This document shows, one piece after another, positions 34,440 through 46,020 of a DNA stretch of 64,000 nucleotides (the first letter of the stretch is position 1; each line of letters opens with the position of its first letter). The notes beneath the pieces are model-generated. The model was given only the letters and a program-made list of their open reading frames with translations. It was not told where the DNA came from and searched no databases. Source of the DNA: Xanthostigma xanthostigma (lineage: Eukaryota > Arthropoda > Insecta > Raphidioptera > Raphidiidae); the NCBI GenBank assembly GCA_963575645.1, contig OY754467.1, positions 1,736,001 through 1,800,000 on the forward strand. Reading direction: 5' to 3'. A program made the translations under genes and the position numbers.

Positions 34440-34920
34440 TGACACTTAATGGTCACTTATATAATTAGTGAATTTCTATATTCACTTATATAATTAGTGA
34501 ATTTTTATATTCACTTATATAATTAGTGAATTTTTATGTTCACTTATAATATAATTAGTTAATTTTTATATTCACTTATATAATTAGTGAATTTTTATAT
34601 TCACTTAGGAATTAGTGAATTTTTATATTCACTTATATATCTAATTAGTGAATTTTATATTCACTTATATAATTAGTGAATTTTTATATTCACTTAGGAA
34701 TTAGTGAATTTTTATATTCACTTATATAATTAGTAAATTTTTATATTCACTTATATAATTAGTGAATTTTTATATTCACTTATATAATTAGTGAATTTTA
34801 TATTCACTTATATAATTAGTGAATTTTTATATTCACTTATATAATTAGTGAATTTTATATTCACTTATATATAATTAGTGATTTTTTATATTCACTAATT
34901 CATATTGAGAGTATTCACTA
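34440..34920. repeat. ~29-bp tandem array of AGTGAAT hairpins
   Basis: About sixteen units of ATTAGTGAATTTTTATATTC plus ACTTATATA. Each contains the stem AGTGAAT/ATTCACT around a short T/A loop. Some units are shortened (ACTTAGGAATTAGTG variant, at least twice), suggesting a higher-order unit. More isolated ATTAGTGAA copies continue to about 35000. Confidence 0.95.
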
Positions 34921-35039
34921 ATGCTGCGCGGTACGATTTTAGCATTGACAAATAGTGAATATGCATTTGTAATTAGTGAAAAATCATTGATTCATGATTA
35001 GAGAGTGAGAATTGAATCTTGTAATTTAATAGCCGGGTG

Positions 35040-35323
35040 TCCGGTCGACTTGAACACTTGAATGACTATTCTAGTAGGTAATAAATGTAAGTTAGATTCC
35101 GCCATCAACGAAAGCCATGTTATAATCCAACGCAAACACACAGCAAGCGTTACGCGCTGTCATCTAACGAAATTCTAGTAACAAAACTAAAAATGAACAG
35201 CGTCAAACGTCACGGCATCACAGCGTCGAATGTCCCGACATTTGCACGTTTTAACTCCCGCCCAAACGCGCCAGTAGATGTTTCGCATCAAAACAATTAA
35301 GAAATGAAACGGTTGGTATTAAG
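35040..35323 (-). repeat. CpG-rich dispersed repeat family, reversed fragment
   Basis: On the minus strand it reads GCGAAACATCTACTGGCGCG and later GCGCGTAACGCTTGCTGTG, matching 30543-30600 and 27310-27335. Directly followed by the SINE copy at 35324. Confidence 0.55.
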
Positions 35324-35514
35324 AAATAATAATAATGCGTTTAACGTCTCTTTCTCGACTTTACGTTATAACAGACGCCATTCGCACCATTACTATTTTC
35401 CGTCTATCACACTTCCCGTTATTTTCTACAATTTTTAAACTTCAACTTAATTAATAGCAATGAACGAATGAAATTTTTTTAGGAAAATAAGGATAAGGTA
35501 GGCAAATTTTGAGT
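35324..35514 (-). mobile_element. tRNA-headed SINE family, copy 4 (3' part)
   Basis: Starts (plus strand) with the reversed (ATT)n tail, then GTTTAACGTCTCTTTCTCGA and TTAAACTTCAACTTAATTAA. It ends near GGCAAATTTTGAG, so the head is missing. Confidence 0.7.
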
Positions 35515-36684
35515 TTAAATATAATCAAATGCGAATTGTAAAGAGGACAACTTGGCGCGAATAGTTTCAAAATGGCCGCAAGACCATCGCGCTGATTGCA
35601 TCTCTCTATAAGAATCTAAATGACCGGTTGAAACAATCCCCGGCGACTCGCGTGTGTGTGTCCTTTCTTCCTTCTCTCTCTCTGTCTCGCTTCACTCTAT
35701 CCTTACGTCCTCTTTGTGTAGAGCGCGCGCTTCTTGCGCCCTGGGCAGCGCACGTCAACTTCCCTCCGCCCCCAAAACACGCATCGGGGGATGAAGAAGA
35801 ATGGCTCATTTCTCTCAACGTCTCTTTTTATAGTTATTAGAGGATGAATATATGTATTCACAAACTGTTTTGTCACTGTTTTCATTTTTTAACCTTTAAT
35901 GTCCCGCCCTAGCACTGACATCGCCAAGTTGGGCAGGAAACATTACACTATAAAGCTATTGTGAACAATTTGTATTTGTATATTTTGTATTAATTGTATT
36001 TAATTAAATTAAATTAAATAAATAAAAAAAAATGTTGGGAACAAGCAGGGTTGGTCTACGACCTAAAAAAAAAACCGGGGAAATTGTCGAACACCTCTAC
36101 GAGACCGTGTAAACAAAGAAGAAAAAATCCGGACTGGACTGGACCGGTCCACGGAGGGCCGGCGGCCTACCGGGAAAAGTTCCGGTATTCCCGAAAGGTC
36201 AGATCGACGCTGGGAACCAGTATATAGGTACTATTATTTGGAAATAATATTGTTTACCGGGAACTTTTAAAAATAGTTATTTTTTTAAGTAAAAAAAAAA
36301 ATAGGAAGAGGTTATTTTAGTAAACTGTTATTTTAGTAAGTATTATTATTTTAATAACTTGTTATTTATTAACAGTATAGCGTTGACAGCATTTGTTTTT
36401 TAAACAGTTAAGAAATCTTGGAAATCATGCAAAAAAACTTAAATAAGAAACGTTTTTGGAATATCCTGGAAATTCCGCAAAATTTTGATAAATAAATAGT
36501 ACAAATAGACACACAAAAATATTGGAATTTTTCTGTTTAGGTATATAAAAACGGTATTCGACAATCCCGCAAAAAAAAAAAAATTTCGTAGCAATTTTAT
36601 AGACCGTGATTTTAGAATATGTTTTTTTTTATCACGATTGCTATAACGTTCGAATTCAACTGTTCTTTGAAAACTATGATAATA
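35515..36684. other. Unassigned stretch
   Basis: 35630-35780 is richer in G+C with a CT-microsatellite-like run, and the minus-strand frame there is arginine/serine-rich low complexity. A GC-rich patch at 36130-36210 contains CCGGACTGGACTGGACCGG. No gene supported. Confidence 0.35.
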
Positions 36685-36917
36685 CAGTATAATCTCACTA
36701 ATCCGGCACTTCGATAGATCGGCACGTCCAATAATCCGGCACCCTCCGCCCACGCCTCCCATGTTAATTTAATACATTACATACATTTATTCCCTCTATG
36801 AAATGCTTTATTTTATTCATTACCTATGACTTTTTCACTATAATCCAATAATCCGAACATTCCAATAATCCGGCACCGTCCGGTTTTTAATAGTGCCGGA
36901 TTAGTGAGATTACACTG
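36685..36917. mobile_element. pogo/Tigger-like MITE, 233 bp
   Basis: The ends CAGTATAATCTCACTAATCC and its mirror (GATTAGTGAGATTACACTG) lie between TA dinucleotides (36683-36684 and 36918-36919). AATCCGGCAC is repeated internally near both ends. CAGT...CTC..TTAATCCGGCAC termini with TA duplication characterise pogo/Tigger elements (family knowledge). No transposase coding; frames crossing it are spurious. Confidence 0.9.
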
Positions 36918-37467
36918 TAATAAAAATAATAATGAATTAGCAAAGTTTACGAATATTTGCGCAAATATTTCAATTCCAGCGTGTTTCTTGTCCTTTAACA
37001 TCGTACCTATGCTGAATATTACGAAAATATGTGCGCTATTTGACTGGTCAAAAGGCCAGGGCATCTACAGACTACAGTATTCTATGCGCAGTGGCCGTGA
37101 CATGCATGCCACATATCCGCCACAACCAGTAGCGTAACAAGCGAAAACAAAAATTATTGCCTACCAGCGGTGTAATATGTTGGTGGTGGATCAGGTTCTT
37201 TTTAAATTAACAATATTCTCGAATTTGATTTAATAATGATTTATTTACATTACCAACGTCGACCTACGCCAGCTCGCGCTGGCATAGCCACGTGCGTCCA
37301 CCACCTGACTTCTTCCTTTCTTCCAAATATACATATATTTATATCAATTTGAAATGCAAACCCATGCGCATTTAACTAGACCACTTAAGTAAGTGTTATA
37401 GTGAAATACTACGTTTGCAGTTTACATTGTTACGAAACTTAACCTACATACTGTATGTACAGTTCAG
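36918..37467. other. Unassigned stretch
   Basis: No supported feature. AGCTCGCGCTGGC at 37270-37282 is a short GC-rich stem. Confidence 0.35.
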
Positions 37468-37690
37468 CGGCCCGGTTGGGCTTCGCTCGAATTTGTAGAT
37501 TGCCACCGTTTTTTCGTCGATTGCAAAATCGATATCCACGAAAAGCGCTTAACATTAAAATGAATATAGTAAGCTATCCTTAAAAGATAGACATATGCCA
37601 TCGCGGACTTTTCTGTAGACCTATAAAAGAGGAACAATTCCACCATACATTGTTTTGTTATATCTCAAAGGGATTAGGCAGCGTTTTCGA
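37468..37690 (+). mobile_element. LINE 3'-type fragment
   Basis: GGCCCGGTTGGGCTTCGCTC followed by GAATTTGTAGATTGCCACCG and CCACGAAAAGCGCTT is shared with 46377-46460. The GGCCCGGTTxGGCTTCGCTCG head is the start of a 3' fragment type abundant in Lepidoptera. It is cut by the PLE at 37747. Confidence 0.55.
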
Positions 37691-37746
37691 TTAAAGTTCC
37701 CAGTCAGCTTGATTTTTTCCGACATCCTCAACAATGATCGTCATAT

Positions 37747-38478
37747 AAATAAAATTGTCGACCAATTTCTCTCAAATTATTAAAAAGGGAAAGGATAAAC
37801 TAAACAAATTACAAAAACATAATGTTGTTTACAAAATTAGTTGTGAAGATTGTAATATGAATTATATTGGGCAAACAAAAAGAGCGCTTAATACACGTGT
37901 TAAAGAGCATCATAACAATTATAAACTACTCCCTGATAAACATAATGTCGTAACTAAGCATAACATTGATTACGACCATAAAATTAATTGGGATAATGTT
38001 AAAATTTTAGATAATGAAAGTAATTATTTTAAAAGAAGTATTTCGGAAATGTTATATATAAAATCTAATAAAAACTCTCTTAATGCTCAATTAGATACGG
38101 AAAATTTAAGTAATATTTATGATATTATTTTGAAATAATATTTTGTTTTTTCAAATAATTTTTTCTTTATGGGTACTTTGATATCCATGACTACGGTTTA
38201 TAAATTTTGTTTGTTATTAATTTTTCATTATTTTTTGAATCATTCAAAGTTTCAATCTTGCGTGAAATCTATTAGATAATAAATTACTTAATACTAATTA
38301 ATTTTTATATTTTTTAGATATTTCTGAAGAAGATCCAAATCCGGATCGAAACGTCATCTTGTGTTATATTGATTTGTATTTTTATTATTTTTTGTCAATA
38401 TATCGTATGGTCTGAGAAAAATTGGTCGTCAATTTTATTTACTTGAAGAGTTCTATTCAGACGTTAATCAAAGATTTG
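37747..38478 (+). mobile_element. Penelope-like element, 5' truncated, with 14-bp duplication
   Basis: AATGATCGTCATAT is duplicated exactly at 37733-37746 and 38479-38492. Left terminus 37747-37774 (AAATAAAATTGTCGACCAAT...) is the reverse complement of 38413-38440 (...ATTGGTCGTCAATTTTATTT). The order is: inverted short terminus, endonuclease frame, 3' UTR with GAAGAAGATCCAAATCCGGA and CGAAACGTCATC, the terminus in the other orientation, then GAAGAGTTCTATTCAGACGT. Inverted terminal segments, variable-length target duplication and a GIY-YIG endonuclease are PLE properties. The reverse transcriptase is gone. Confidence 0.93.
37755..38138 (+). pseudogene. Penelope-like GIY-YIG endonuclease domain (reverse transcriptase missing)
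   Basis: Open for 127 codons but entered from a TTG next to the truncation point; the natural start and the whole reverse transcriptase domain are absent. Visible in order: lysine-rich linker (10-21), VVYKI (24-28) as the GIY-equivalent, CxxC at 30 and 33, YIGQT (37-41) as the YIG motif, the conserved arginine at 48 in NTRVKEH with H52, KHNIDYDH (68-75), the acidic residue E98 in ISEMLYIK, and LNAQLDTENL near the end. C30/C33/H52 match the zinc-finger-like insertion of canonical PLE endonucleases. In the family this domain nicks DNA to prime reverse transcription. The catalytic residues look intact, so the truncation is probably recent. Alone it cannot support autonomous mobility. Confidence 0.9.
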
Positions 38479-38492
38479 AATGATCGTCATAT

Positions 38493-39666
38493 TTCAACTA
38501 ATTGACACATAACATTAATGAATTATACACATAACCCTTCTTTTCAATCACTCGTCCATTAGTGAAAATCGTATACGAAAATCCGTTCGGTAGTTTTTGA
38601 GTTTATCGCGTTCAGACAGACAGACGCGGCGGGGGAGACTTTGTTTTATAATAGTGATTGAAGTAAAGGCCACCGGAATTGTTGCCGGAACTTGCGATGG
38701 CTACGAGGATGGAAATGACGTCACTGCGAGCTCGCGTGCTTGGTTACAAGTTGGATTTCAAAATAAGAAACGAAGCCATCTTTTGTGCTTGTTTTTCACC
38801 ACAGGAAACAATCACAAAACATGCAAATGCCTACAAACAAACCAGGCGTCATCTAGTGTGCCTTCTGTTAAGAGACAATAAAGCCCACTTTTGCTAACAT
38901 TCGAACTGTCAATGCGCGCGCATACCAAACCCATCTACAAAGTCACGAACACAAAAGATCGAAATCGAGCGCCAATTAAAAGTAAAAGCCTAACTGGTAA
39001 CATTTTAAGCTGTATAGTTATTTTATAATTTTATTCGTATAAGCAGTGTCCCTTTTAATAAAAACAGTATGATTTTTGTGTACGCCACTGAAAACCCGAC
39101 GCTTTGACGTTCTCTGCAGTCCGACGCCACTGTTGACGGTATGTCAGACACAGAGATTCTGTGTTACAAAAATTAGGTCAACTGCCGTTTTTTATCGCGG
39201 AAATGCAATTCGCAAATTAACTATTTTCTATTTATATCACTTTCTGTATATAAAATACTTTTATAAAAGCATCTAGATTTTTTTCAAGAAGTAGGAAATA
39301 GCAAGTAGAGATGTTCTTTTGAAAACTAAAAAAAAATTAATACAAAAATAGAATGAGATTGCATTAAATATAATAAGTTTTTATCCACGACGGCACGACG
39401 AAGGTACATGCGTTTAGCCTGAGAGATTGTTTGTTTGTTTGTGCACTCGAAAGTCGCCATTTATCTGGACAACGGTTTGATCAATTCAGACGCAGTTTTC
39501 TGCAAAGGGTTTGTAATTCATCTGCGATGGTTCCTAGATATATTTTACGATGGTAACGCCCCAGGGGACGCTGGGACGCTGCACTGAACAAAAAATAATT
39601 CAAATGTTTATTATATGTGAATTGATATCTCTCTATCTAAACATAATATCTGTAGCTAAAAATCTA
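38493..39666. other. Mostly unassigned; MITE-like segment at 38665-38885
   Basis: 38665-38750 (GGCCACCGGAATTGTTGCCG, GAGGATGGAAATGACGTCAC) resembles the interior of the 47380-47660 MITE, but its ends are not clear. The two overlapping frames there are spurious. The remainder is featureless. Confidence 0.4.
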
Positions 39667-40164
39667 TCATATATATTAATACACTAAGGTTAAAGATGTT
39701 TGCCTCCCTTTTTAGAAAAAACCTCACAATTTCTCCACATAAATTATATATCATTTTACAGATAATTGCTTGCTCTACTGACATCGACAACTAAAAAATT
39801 TATTATTGCTTTTGTTTTTGTAAATTAATTAAAATACAGCAACGCTGAACAACGTCTGCTGACGGCTTTAATTTTGAAACAGCGAGCAGCGCTGAACAAC
39901 GTCACCGCAATGCTGCATGATGCCATCTGACGGCTTAGCTCAACGCTTTTCCTACTTGCGCCTCTATATGACAATTTTAGTAAAATATTTCTTCGATCTG
40001 TCATCTGAGCTTCATATTGTAATACAACAAAAAGAAAGAACGTTATAAGCAGTGTGCAAAATTAGAAACGAATTGAATACCTGCAATCATATTTAAAAAA
40101 TAATTTTGTAAAGTGATAATTATTATACTTATTTAGTGCGAATAATTCGCACAGGTCACACTAG
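39667..40164 (+). mobile_element. Non-autonomous Helitron, copy 9 (internal deletion)
   Basis: TC at 39667 after A, CTAG at 40161-40164 before T, intact hairpin. At 498 bp it lacks ~100 bp between two similar internal CTGACGGCTTTAATTTTGAA segments, consistent with deletion between internal repeats. Confidence 0.95.
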
Positions 40165-41216
40165 TTGGTGTTTATAATAAAACCATTGCCGATCAATTTA
40201 ATCGAGAACCAAATCCCATAAGGTTTGTGCGGGATCTTTTAACAAAAACATTTCATTTCTAGAACAAAGTCGACTATAATATTTCGCGTTACATAATGGC
40301 CAGTATAATATTGCACAATCGGTTTAGTTCAGAGTGCAATAGTTTTAGGAGTCATCTTCAGCCAGCATTAAATAACGTTCAGCTTTCGGTGTCGAGTGTT
40401 GTTGAAGATGCGATGAGATCGGACGAGATGAACTTTTTTTTCGGAACTCCTTCCAGCATCCAGCAGGAGAGCTGCCGACTGGTCTCTGGAAATGGCGTTT
40501 ACCCACAATACCCATGTCGCATCATCAACACCGTCCGTTATTACTGCAAAAACATCTGTGCAAATCTCAACGCCCGACATGTTTTGTGTTCGGGGCTTCG
40601 CCCCCATCTCTGCTCCGCCCCTGTCTACTATTCCGTGTGCACCTATTACGGCCACGACTAAAAGAAACTCGACGTAACAAAATTTCCTCATTTATTTTAG
40701 AGGCAATGTCGTAACTAATGCGGTGCCCGGGCGCAGAGCGCAGATCAGGGAGAGGTGCAGAAAAAACCAGACCAGGATCAAGTTTTACGTTTTCAAAGGC
40801 TAGTTTAGAAGTAGAAGAATTTGTTGACAAGGAAGAAACTCTCTAAGACACCAATTTTTGTAGTTGATTGAGTGATTTCATTTTCTGTAAAGACGTGGAG
40901 CTAGAACCGACGACCCTGCGACTTTGAGTCTAGTGCTGTACCGCAGAGCTAGTACACATTGCTCGATATCGAAGAATCTCGTTAGAGATTCTTTTCTGTG
41001 CTAAATGCCGACGAATCTCTAGCGTATTCTTATACATTGATTTTGCCTTTGTCCCATATAACGCCGTGTATATTATGAGGCCAGTTTCCAAGTTTTATAG
41101 TTCTGTGACCACGTGACTTTCATATCACCGATTTTTCGTTTAGTATATACCTGTTTGACGTTCGATAAGCTTTCATACTATAGTGATGTGTCTACATGAT
41201 TCTTTATTAGGAGCTG
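40165..41216. other. Unassigned stretch with degenerate tRNA-like segment at 40890-40955
   Basis: 40290-40830 is of higher complexity and contains GCCCGGGCACC near 40724, but no coherent exon or domain could be recognised on either strand. At 40890-40955 (minus) GTACTAGCTCTGCGGTACAG and GTCGGTTCTAGCTCC resemble the A and B boxes of a SINE head; stems are poor. Confidence 0.35.
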
Positions 41217-41790
41217 GCTCCGTGCGCTCCACTCACTAAAAAGAGTAACTCAGAGCGAGTCGTTCTAAGGAGCGACACTAGACAGTACGCACTACACAAG
41301 AGTGCAGACTGCAGAGGTGTGAACTGTCATCATGCATGCTCAGGAGTCACGTAGCATTGCACAGCACAATACACACACTCAGCTCTGAGGTCATTTTAAT
41401 ATGATTCTGACCTTATATTATTCTCATTTCGGATAAACTATAAAGTATAATAATAACTTAACAATAATAATGTTTATTGTTACAATATTATATCTTTATC
41501 AACGGCGTCAATGTGAATGGTTTAAGTCACTGTAAGCTTAGTACTATTACACTTACACTGTGTCATTCAACATTAAATTACTCAGTAAAGATAACTCCGT
41601 ACGTGCAAAATTCACTAGTGCCTCTATGGTAAAGTGCGCTCTGTGAATGTGCGAATGCAACAGTACAGAACAGCTCGGCACAGAGCAATGACGCTCGGAG
41701 TGAGTCATTCACAAAAAAAGAGCGACTCGCTCCGCTCCGGAAAAGGAGTCGTTCATTATGAACGATTCGCTCAAGAGCTATTTCATACGA
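41170..41790. mobile_element. Degenerate inverted-repeat element, hAT-like
   Basis: TAGTGATGTGTCTACATG at the left, then several GAGCGxxTCGTTC-type motifs in both orientations (CAGAGCGAGTCGTTCTAAGG near 41250; GAGCGACTCGCTCCGCTCC near 41720; GTCGTTCATTATGAACGA near 41747). Palindromic GAACGACTC blocks plus a TAGTGATGTG end are common in insect hAT MITEs. The right terminus and the duplication were not found. Confidence 0.4.
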
Positions 41791-42790
41791 CGCCCTTATA
41801 CGATATCTTTGATTTTTTTTCGGAATTCCCAATTTACTCATTGAAGCAAAGCTCCAAAAATCAAAATTCAACTTTTTATACCGCACACTATTGTTGGTTT
41901 GCAGAAAGGATTGTCAAAAAATTTGATTTGAAAATGGTCTGTGCTCAATTCCAAATGTTTACGTGAAATAATTTCAGAGAAAATCGCCTGTGAATACTAA
42001 AAATGACACTATGAAATTTTGTAATAATTTTTGTAAAGTTAGAAAGTAAGTGTTTATAAATAAAAGTCGATTTCATTCGGCAATGGAAATACGCTAAACC
42101 TTTCATTTATTAATTCATCGTATACCCTGGTTTCCGGCGAGCCTATCCCGGCCGACGAAAAGCAGCGGACCTTTGTGACTACGTGTTGATTACGTCACCT
42201 TAAAACACGGGGAACGTTACAAATGAACAAACCGAACATTTTTCTCGTATTCGTATCTTAGAAGAGCTTCCTTTAAGTTGGTTCACCTGTATTAAAAACA
42301 TCTTAGGAGAAGTAAAGGCGCGTGTTTTAAGATCGTTTCTGAACACGCAGTAGAGTCGACAAAATAATCTCCAGATAGCAGCACGGGAGGATACTGCAGA
42401 AACACTGAGTACTACTAGATTTACATCGCTCATCTGAGACGACAGAACAAGAGAGAAAACAGACAATATATAGATGAGAGAGAGAGAGAGAGAAAAGTTT
42501 TCTGATTCTGCTGGGAGGCTACGTGTTCCGATCTTGACAGTGGAACACATTTTTCAAACAGCATTAGAGATTCTACGTGTGGTTACATTAATGTCTCTAC
42601 TGCACCATTTCATATCGGATTAGACAGCGACGGAAGAAAACATTTCCAAATTATACGAAATGGAACAAATTATACTGCTCCGTAATCCGTTTTTATGTCC
42701 ACTTGAGATCGGTTCTTTTTGGACTTATGTAATTAAAATGTTGAACCTTCTGTTTGCCTTGTGTGCAAGTGATTGCAAAAGACCTGACCT
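41791..42790. other. Unassigned stretch
   Basis: A (GA)n microsatellite lies at 42476-42494. The 116-residue minus-strand frame at 42200-42550 overlaps it and has no recognisable domain. Confidence 0.35.
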
Positions 42791-43475
42791 TTAAAGAGGT
42801 TGCTGCGTTACAGTCCCAATCAAAAGTAAGTCGAATTCTAAATGGGAACTTTTCCATAATACATTTTTACAAAAGGTTATAAGTCGATGATAACAATAAA
42901 TTATTATTGTCATAAAGGCATAAATAAATATTTTTTTTAATATCAATTAATTATTTTAATATTTTACTTAATGGACTAGCTTTTTTGTACAAAGTTAGGT
43001 TAGAAAAAATAAATTTATGTAAATATCTGTATTTTACATATTTTTTGCAGTAAATAATTAAAAAAGAAATTAGAAGTAATAAAAATTAAAATTAAATCAT
43101 TAAAAAGTTAAAAATTCAGTTAAAATTGTCAAGAATAAAAGTCCATAATCGAAAAGTGCTAAGGTTTAATATTTTTTTTATTCATTAAAAGTCTCCTAAT
43201 TAAATTGGAAAAAATATTAAAATATACGTAAGACATCGATGCTTTACATAGTTCGTTTTCGGAACTGCTGACATTATTTGGTTATTTGCAAAAAATTAAA
43301 ATGTACCGTTTGCATGCTAGGTTGACATATTTTCCATAAGACTACATGTAAAAGTTTTTTTTTAATTTTCAACTTTATAAATTTTTTACAGAAAATTTTG
43401 TCATAAAAAAATCTATTAAAAAAACTTTATTTCAGATTTTTTTCAAATCTTCGTAAAACGGCTCAACCTCCTTAA
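42791..43475 (-). mobile_element. TTAA-flanked non-autonomous element, copy 2
   Basis: Reverse-complement copy of 739-1451, colinear over its whole length with scattered substitutions and small indels. Its ends read TTAAAGAGGTTGCTGCG and GGCTCAACCTCCTTAA. Comparing the copies defines an element of ~690-710 bp. Confidence 0.7.
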
Positions 43476-43652
43476 AATGATACGTTGTGCATCTTTAGTC
43501 AGACAGCAGCTGCACTAAGAGAGCATGTGCTGTTCACGTGATAACTGGTAGGAAAAACAGGTCCATGTTTTCAATTCAAATTTGACTAGTTTTTTAAATG
43601 AATAAAGACAGGCTTCTAAATATAAACAGATGTCAATTCCTCATTAAGGGGG

Positions 43653-43728
43653 AGCCACGGATCTAAAAGGTTCAGAAGTTAGAACATTTTAGAGCCGTTC
43701 ATACTCCCACCACCTCCCAGCTACCTGT
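43653..43728 (-). mobile_element. Fragment of the 8545-type MITE
   Basis: AGCCACGGATCTAAAAGG, AGAGCCGTTC and CCCACCACCTCCCAGCTACC match, in reverse orientation, 8745-8840. It is one end only. Confidence 0.65.
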
Positions 43729-43741
43729 TTTATATATTAGT

Positions 43742-44388
43742 ACTAGCGGCCCTGTACGTGCTTCGCTACGTATAAAGTGAAATAATAAAATAATTTAATT
43801 GGAACATCTATCTATCTACCTATCTATTTTATTAATTGCTAGCTATATTAAAATATACATGGGCGTATATGTGTGTATATGTCGAGCACTCCGGCTGCGC
43901 CGTCGTGCTCGAAAAAAAATAGCGTAAAGTATTCGTGGATAACTGGTCTTTAAAACACTTGCTCTATTTCGAGCACTCCGGCTGCCCCGTCGTGCCGAGC
44001 AGTTTTAAACGATATTCAGTTTTTTTACATCCTCGATCTAGATATATGGTTGTTAAGTTCGTTGCGCCATCTATTGAATATTCACTCAATCCAGTCAACA
44101 GGTATCGCCATCTTATATGTTTGTTAAGTTCGTTGCGCCATCTATTGAATATTCACTCAATCCTGGAGCTAACAGATAATTATGACTGTCAAGGAATAGA
44201 CAAATAATTTGCAATAAAATAATATTGCGACTATAAATTGAAATGTAAGCTATCCTATCTTTCAAGTTGGGTCGAATTGCACACGGTGTGCAAATCAAAT
44301 TTAAAATCGGTTCAGTAGTTTAGGAGTTCATCGCGGACAAACATGTGACACGTACCTAATTTTTATATATTAAGATAGATAGAAATGA
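43742..44388 (+). mobile_element. LINE/SINE 3' fragment with internal duplications, copy 1
   Basis: Begins ACTAGCGGCCCTGTACGTGC and ends GCGGACAAACATGTGACACG plus a TTTATATATTAAGATAGATAG tail. Two internal segments are each doubled: a CGAGCACTCCGGCTGC block (43883 and 43970) and a TTGTTAAGTTCGTTGCGCCA block (44049 and 44120). The inverted relative at 54350-54979 has the same doublings, so they predate transposition. Confidence 0.7.
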
Positions 44389-44870
44389 AGTTGATTTTAG
44401 AACCATTCTCTATAAAAAAAGTTATTGTTTAATCAAGAATGTGTGGTGAAAGAAAAATACAGTATAATATGAGATATTATATAGGAAAAAATATGAAAAA
44501 AGTTGTAAACAAAGAATGATATATGAAAATGGAGAAACAGAACTTGCATCACGAACATATTATATTGTGTATCTTTCTACAGTATCTTTGAACTTTATGT
44601 TATTTTAATACATATAAAATGTGATAAAACCAAAGGATAGCTCATAATAATGTTAAGGAATGACGTATTATACACCAAAAGAAAGTTGTTGGACAAGAAA
44701 CATGAATTTGATTATTGACTTTCTTGTACAGTTTTCAGCGAAGGTACAAAAATATCTATAACCTTAAGACAAAACTGCGTATCGCTACACTTGTTGGAGA
44801 ATTCTAGAAGAATTTTTCAAAGATCACGTAACTATATTTTACAGAGACACCTCAATTTTAGTACAACATT
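44389..44870. other. Unassigned stretch
   Basis: AT-rich; nothing recognised. Confidence 0.35.
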
Positions 44871-45453
44871 AAATATATATTAATACGTTAAGGTTAAGAT
44901 GTTTGCCTCCCTTTATAGAAAAACCCACACAATTTCTCCACATAAATTATATATATCATTTTATAGATAATTGCTTGCTCTACTGACATCGACAACTAAA
45001 AAATTTATTATTGCTTTTGTTTTTGTAAATTAATTAATTAACAGCAACGCTGAACAACGTCTGCCATCTGACGGCTTAAATTTTGAAACAACGTCAACAC
45101 TTCGATCTGTCATCTGACCTTCATATTGTAAATACTGCATACTGCTATCTGACGGCTTTAATTTTGAAACAGCAAGCAACGCTGAACAACGTCACAGCAA
45201 TGCTGCATGATGCCATCTGACGGTTTAGCTCAACGCTTTTGCTACTTGCGCCTCTATATGACAATTTTAGTAAAATATTTCTTCGATTTGTCATCTGAGC
45301 TTCATATTGTAATACAACAAAAAGAAGAACGCTATAAGCAGTGTGTAAAATTAGAAACGAATTGAATACCTGCAATCATATTTAAAAAATAATTTTGCAA
45401 AGTGTTAATTATTATACTTATTTAGTGCGAATAATTCGCACAGGTCACACTAG
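44871..45453 (+). mobile_element. Non-autonomous Helitron, copy 10 (5' dinucleotide lost)
   Basis: Intact hairpin, CTAG (45450-45453) and T. The 5' end aligns from ATATATATTAATACG, but the terminal TC is AA. Same CATATTGTAAATACTGCATA deletion as copies 3 and 12. Confidence 0.93.
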
Positions 45454-45684
45454 TTAAATAAAACTAAAATTTCGTAGTGACAAAAAAACGTTTAAGATAT
45501 CTAACCTACAAATACCCCTTGCGCTCTTCATCTTAAGGTTATTTCAATGACATAAAAACTGTTACAGCTCTCACGACGCTATTTTTAAAGCTAACGGGTT
45601 CGGACAAATGCCCAATTACAGACGAAAAACTAAAAAAAATTGCCTGTACGGTTTGTAGTGTGTTTCTTAGTCTGATTATAAGAA

Positions 45685-46020
45685 AATCTAAATATATAAA
45701 AGGAAACCGTGACTGACTGATTGATCTATCAACGCACAGCTCAAACCACCGGACGGATTGAGCTAAAATTTGGCACACATGTAGTTATTATGACGTAGGC
45801 ATCCGCTAAGAACAGGTTTTTGGAAATTCAACCCCAAAAAGGGTATAACGGGGGTTCAAAATTTGCATGGAGCAATCATATAAGATAGATATGTATCGAT
45901 TCGAAAATGCGCAGGATTACTCCTGTCAACAAATAAATAAACACGAGTTGGATGCTTTTACAAAACAACCCCTTCAGAGGGTGAAAAGACGTAAATAGTC
46001 TAAAAATCAACATGGGTGTC
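45685..46020 (+). mobile_element. LINE 3'-fragment-like segment
   Basis: ATATATAAAAGGAAACCGTG, GACTGACTGATTGATCTATC, CACCGGACGGATTGAGC and ATTTGGCACACATGTAG in this order are typical of RTE-like LINE 3' regions in Lepidoptera (from memory). The right boundary is approximate. Confidence 0.5.

Noticed and set aside
33350-34920. CRISPR-like alternation of repeats and spacers
   Set aside because: Units are contiguous tandem repeats without unique spacers, in a eukaryotic context; these are satellites.
35606-35840. Arginine/serine-rich frames on both strands
   Set aside because: Derived from a CT/GA-rich low-complexity run; no independent support.
40296-40830. Overlapping 87-121-residue frames on both strands as a gene
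   Set aside because: No domain, no consistent splice sites, and frames of similar length exist on both strands over the same GC-richer DNA.
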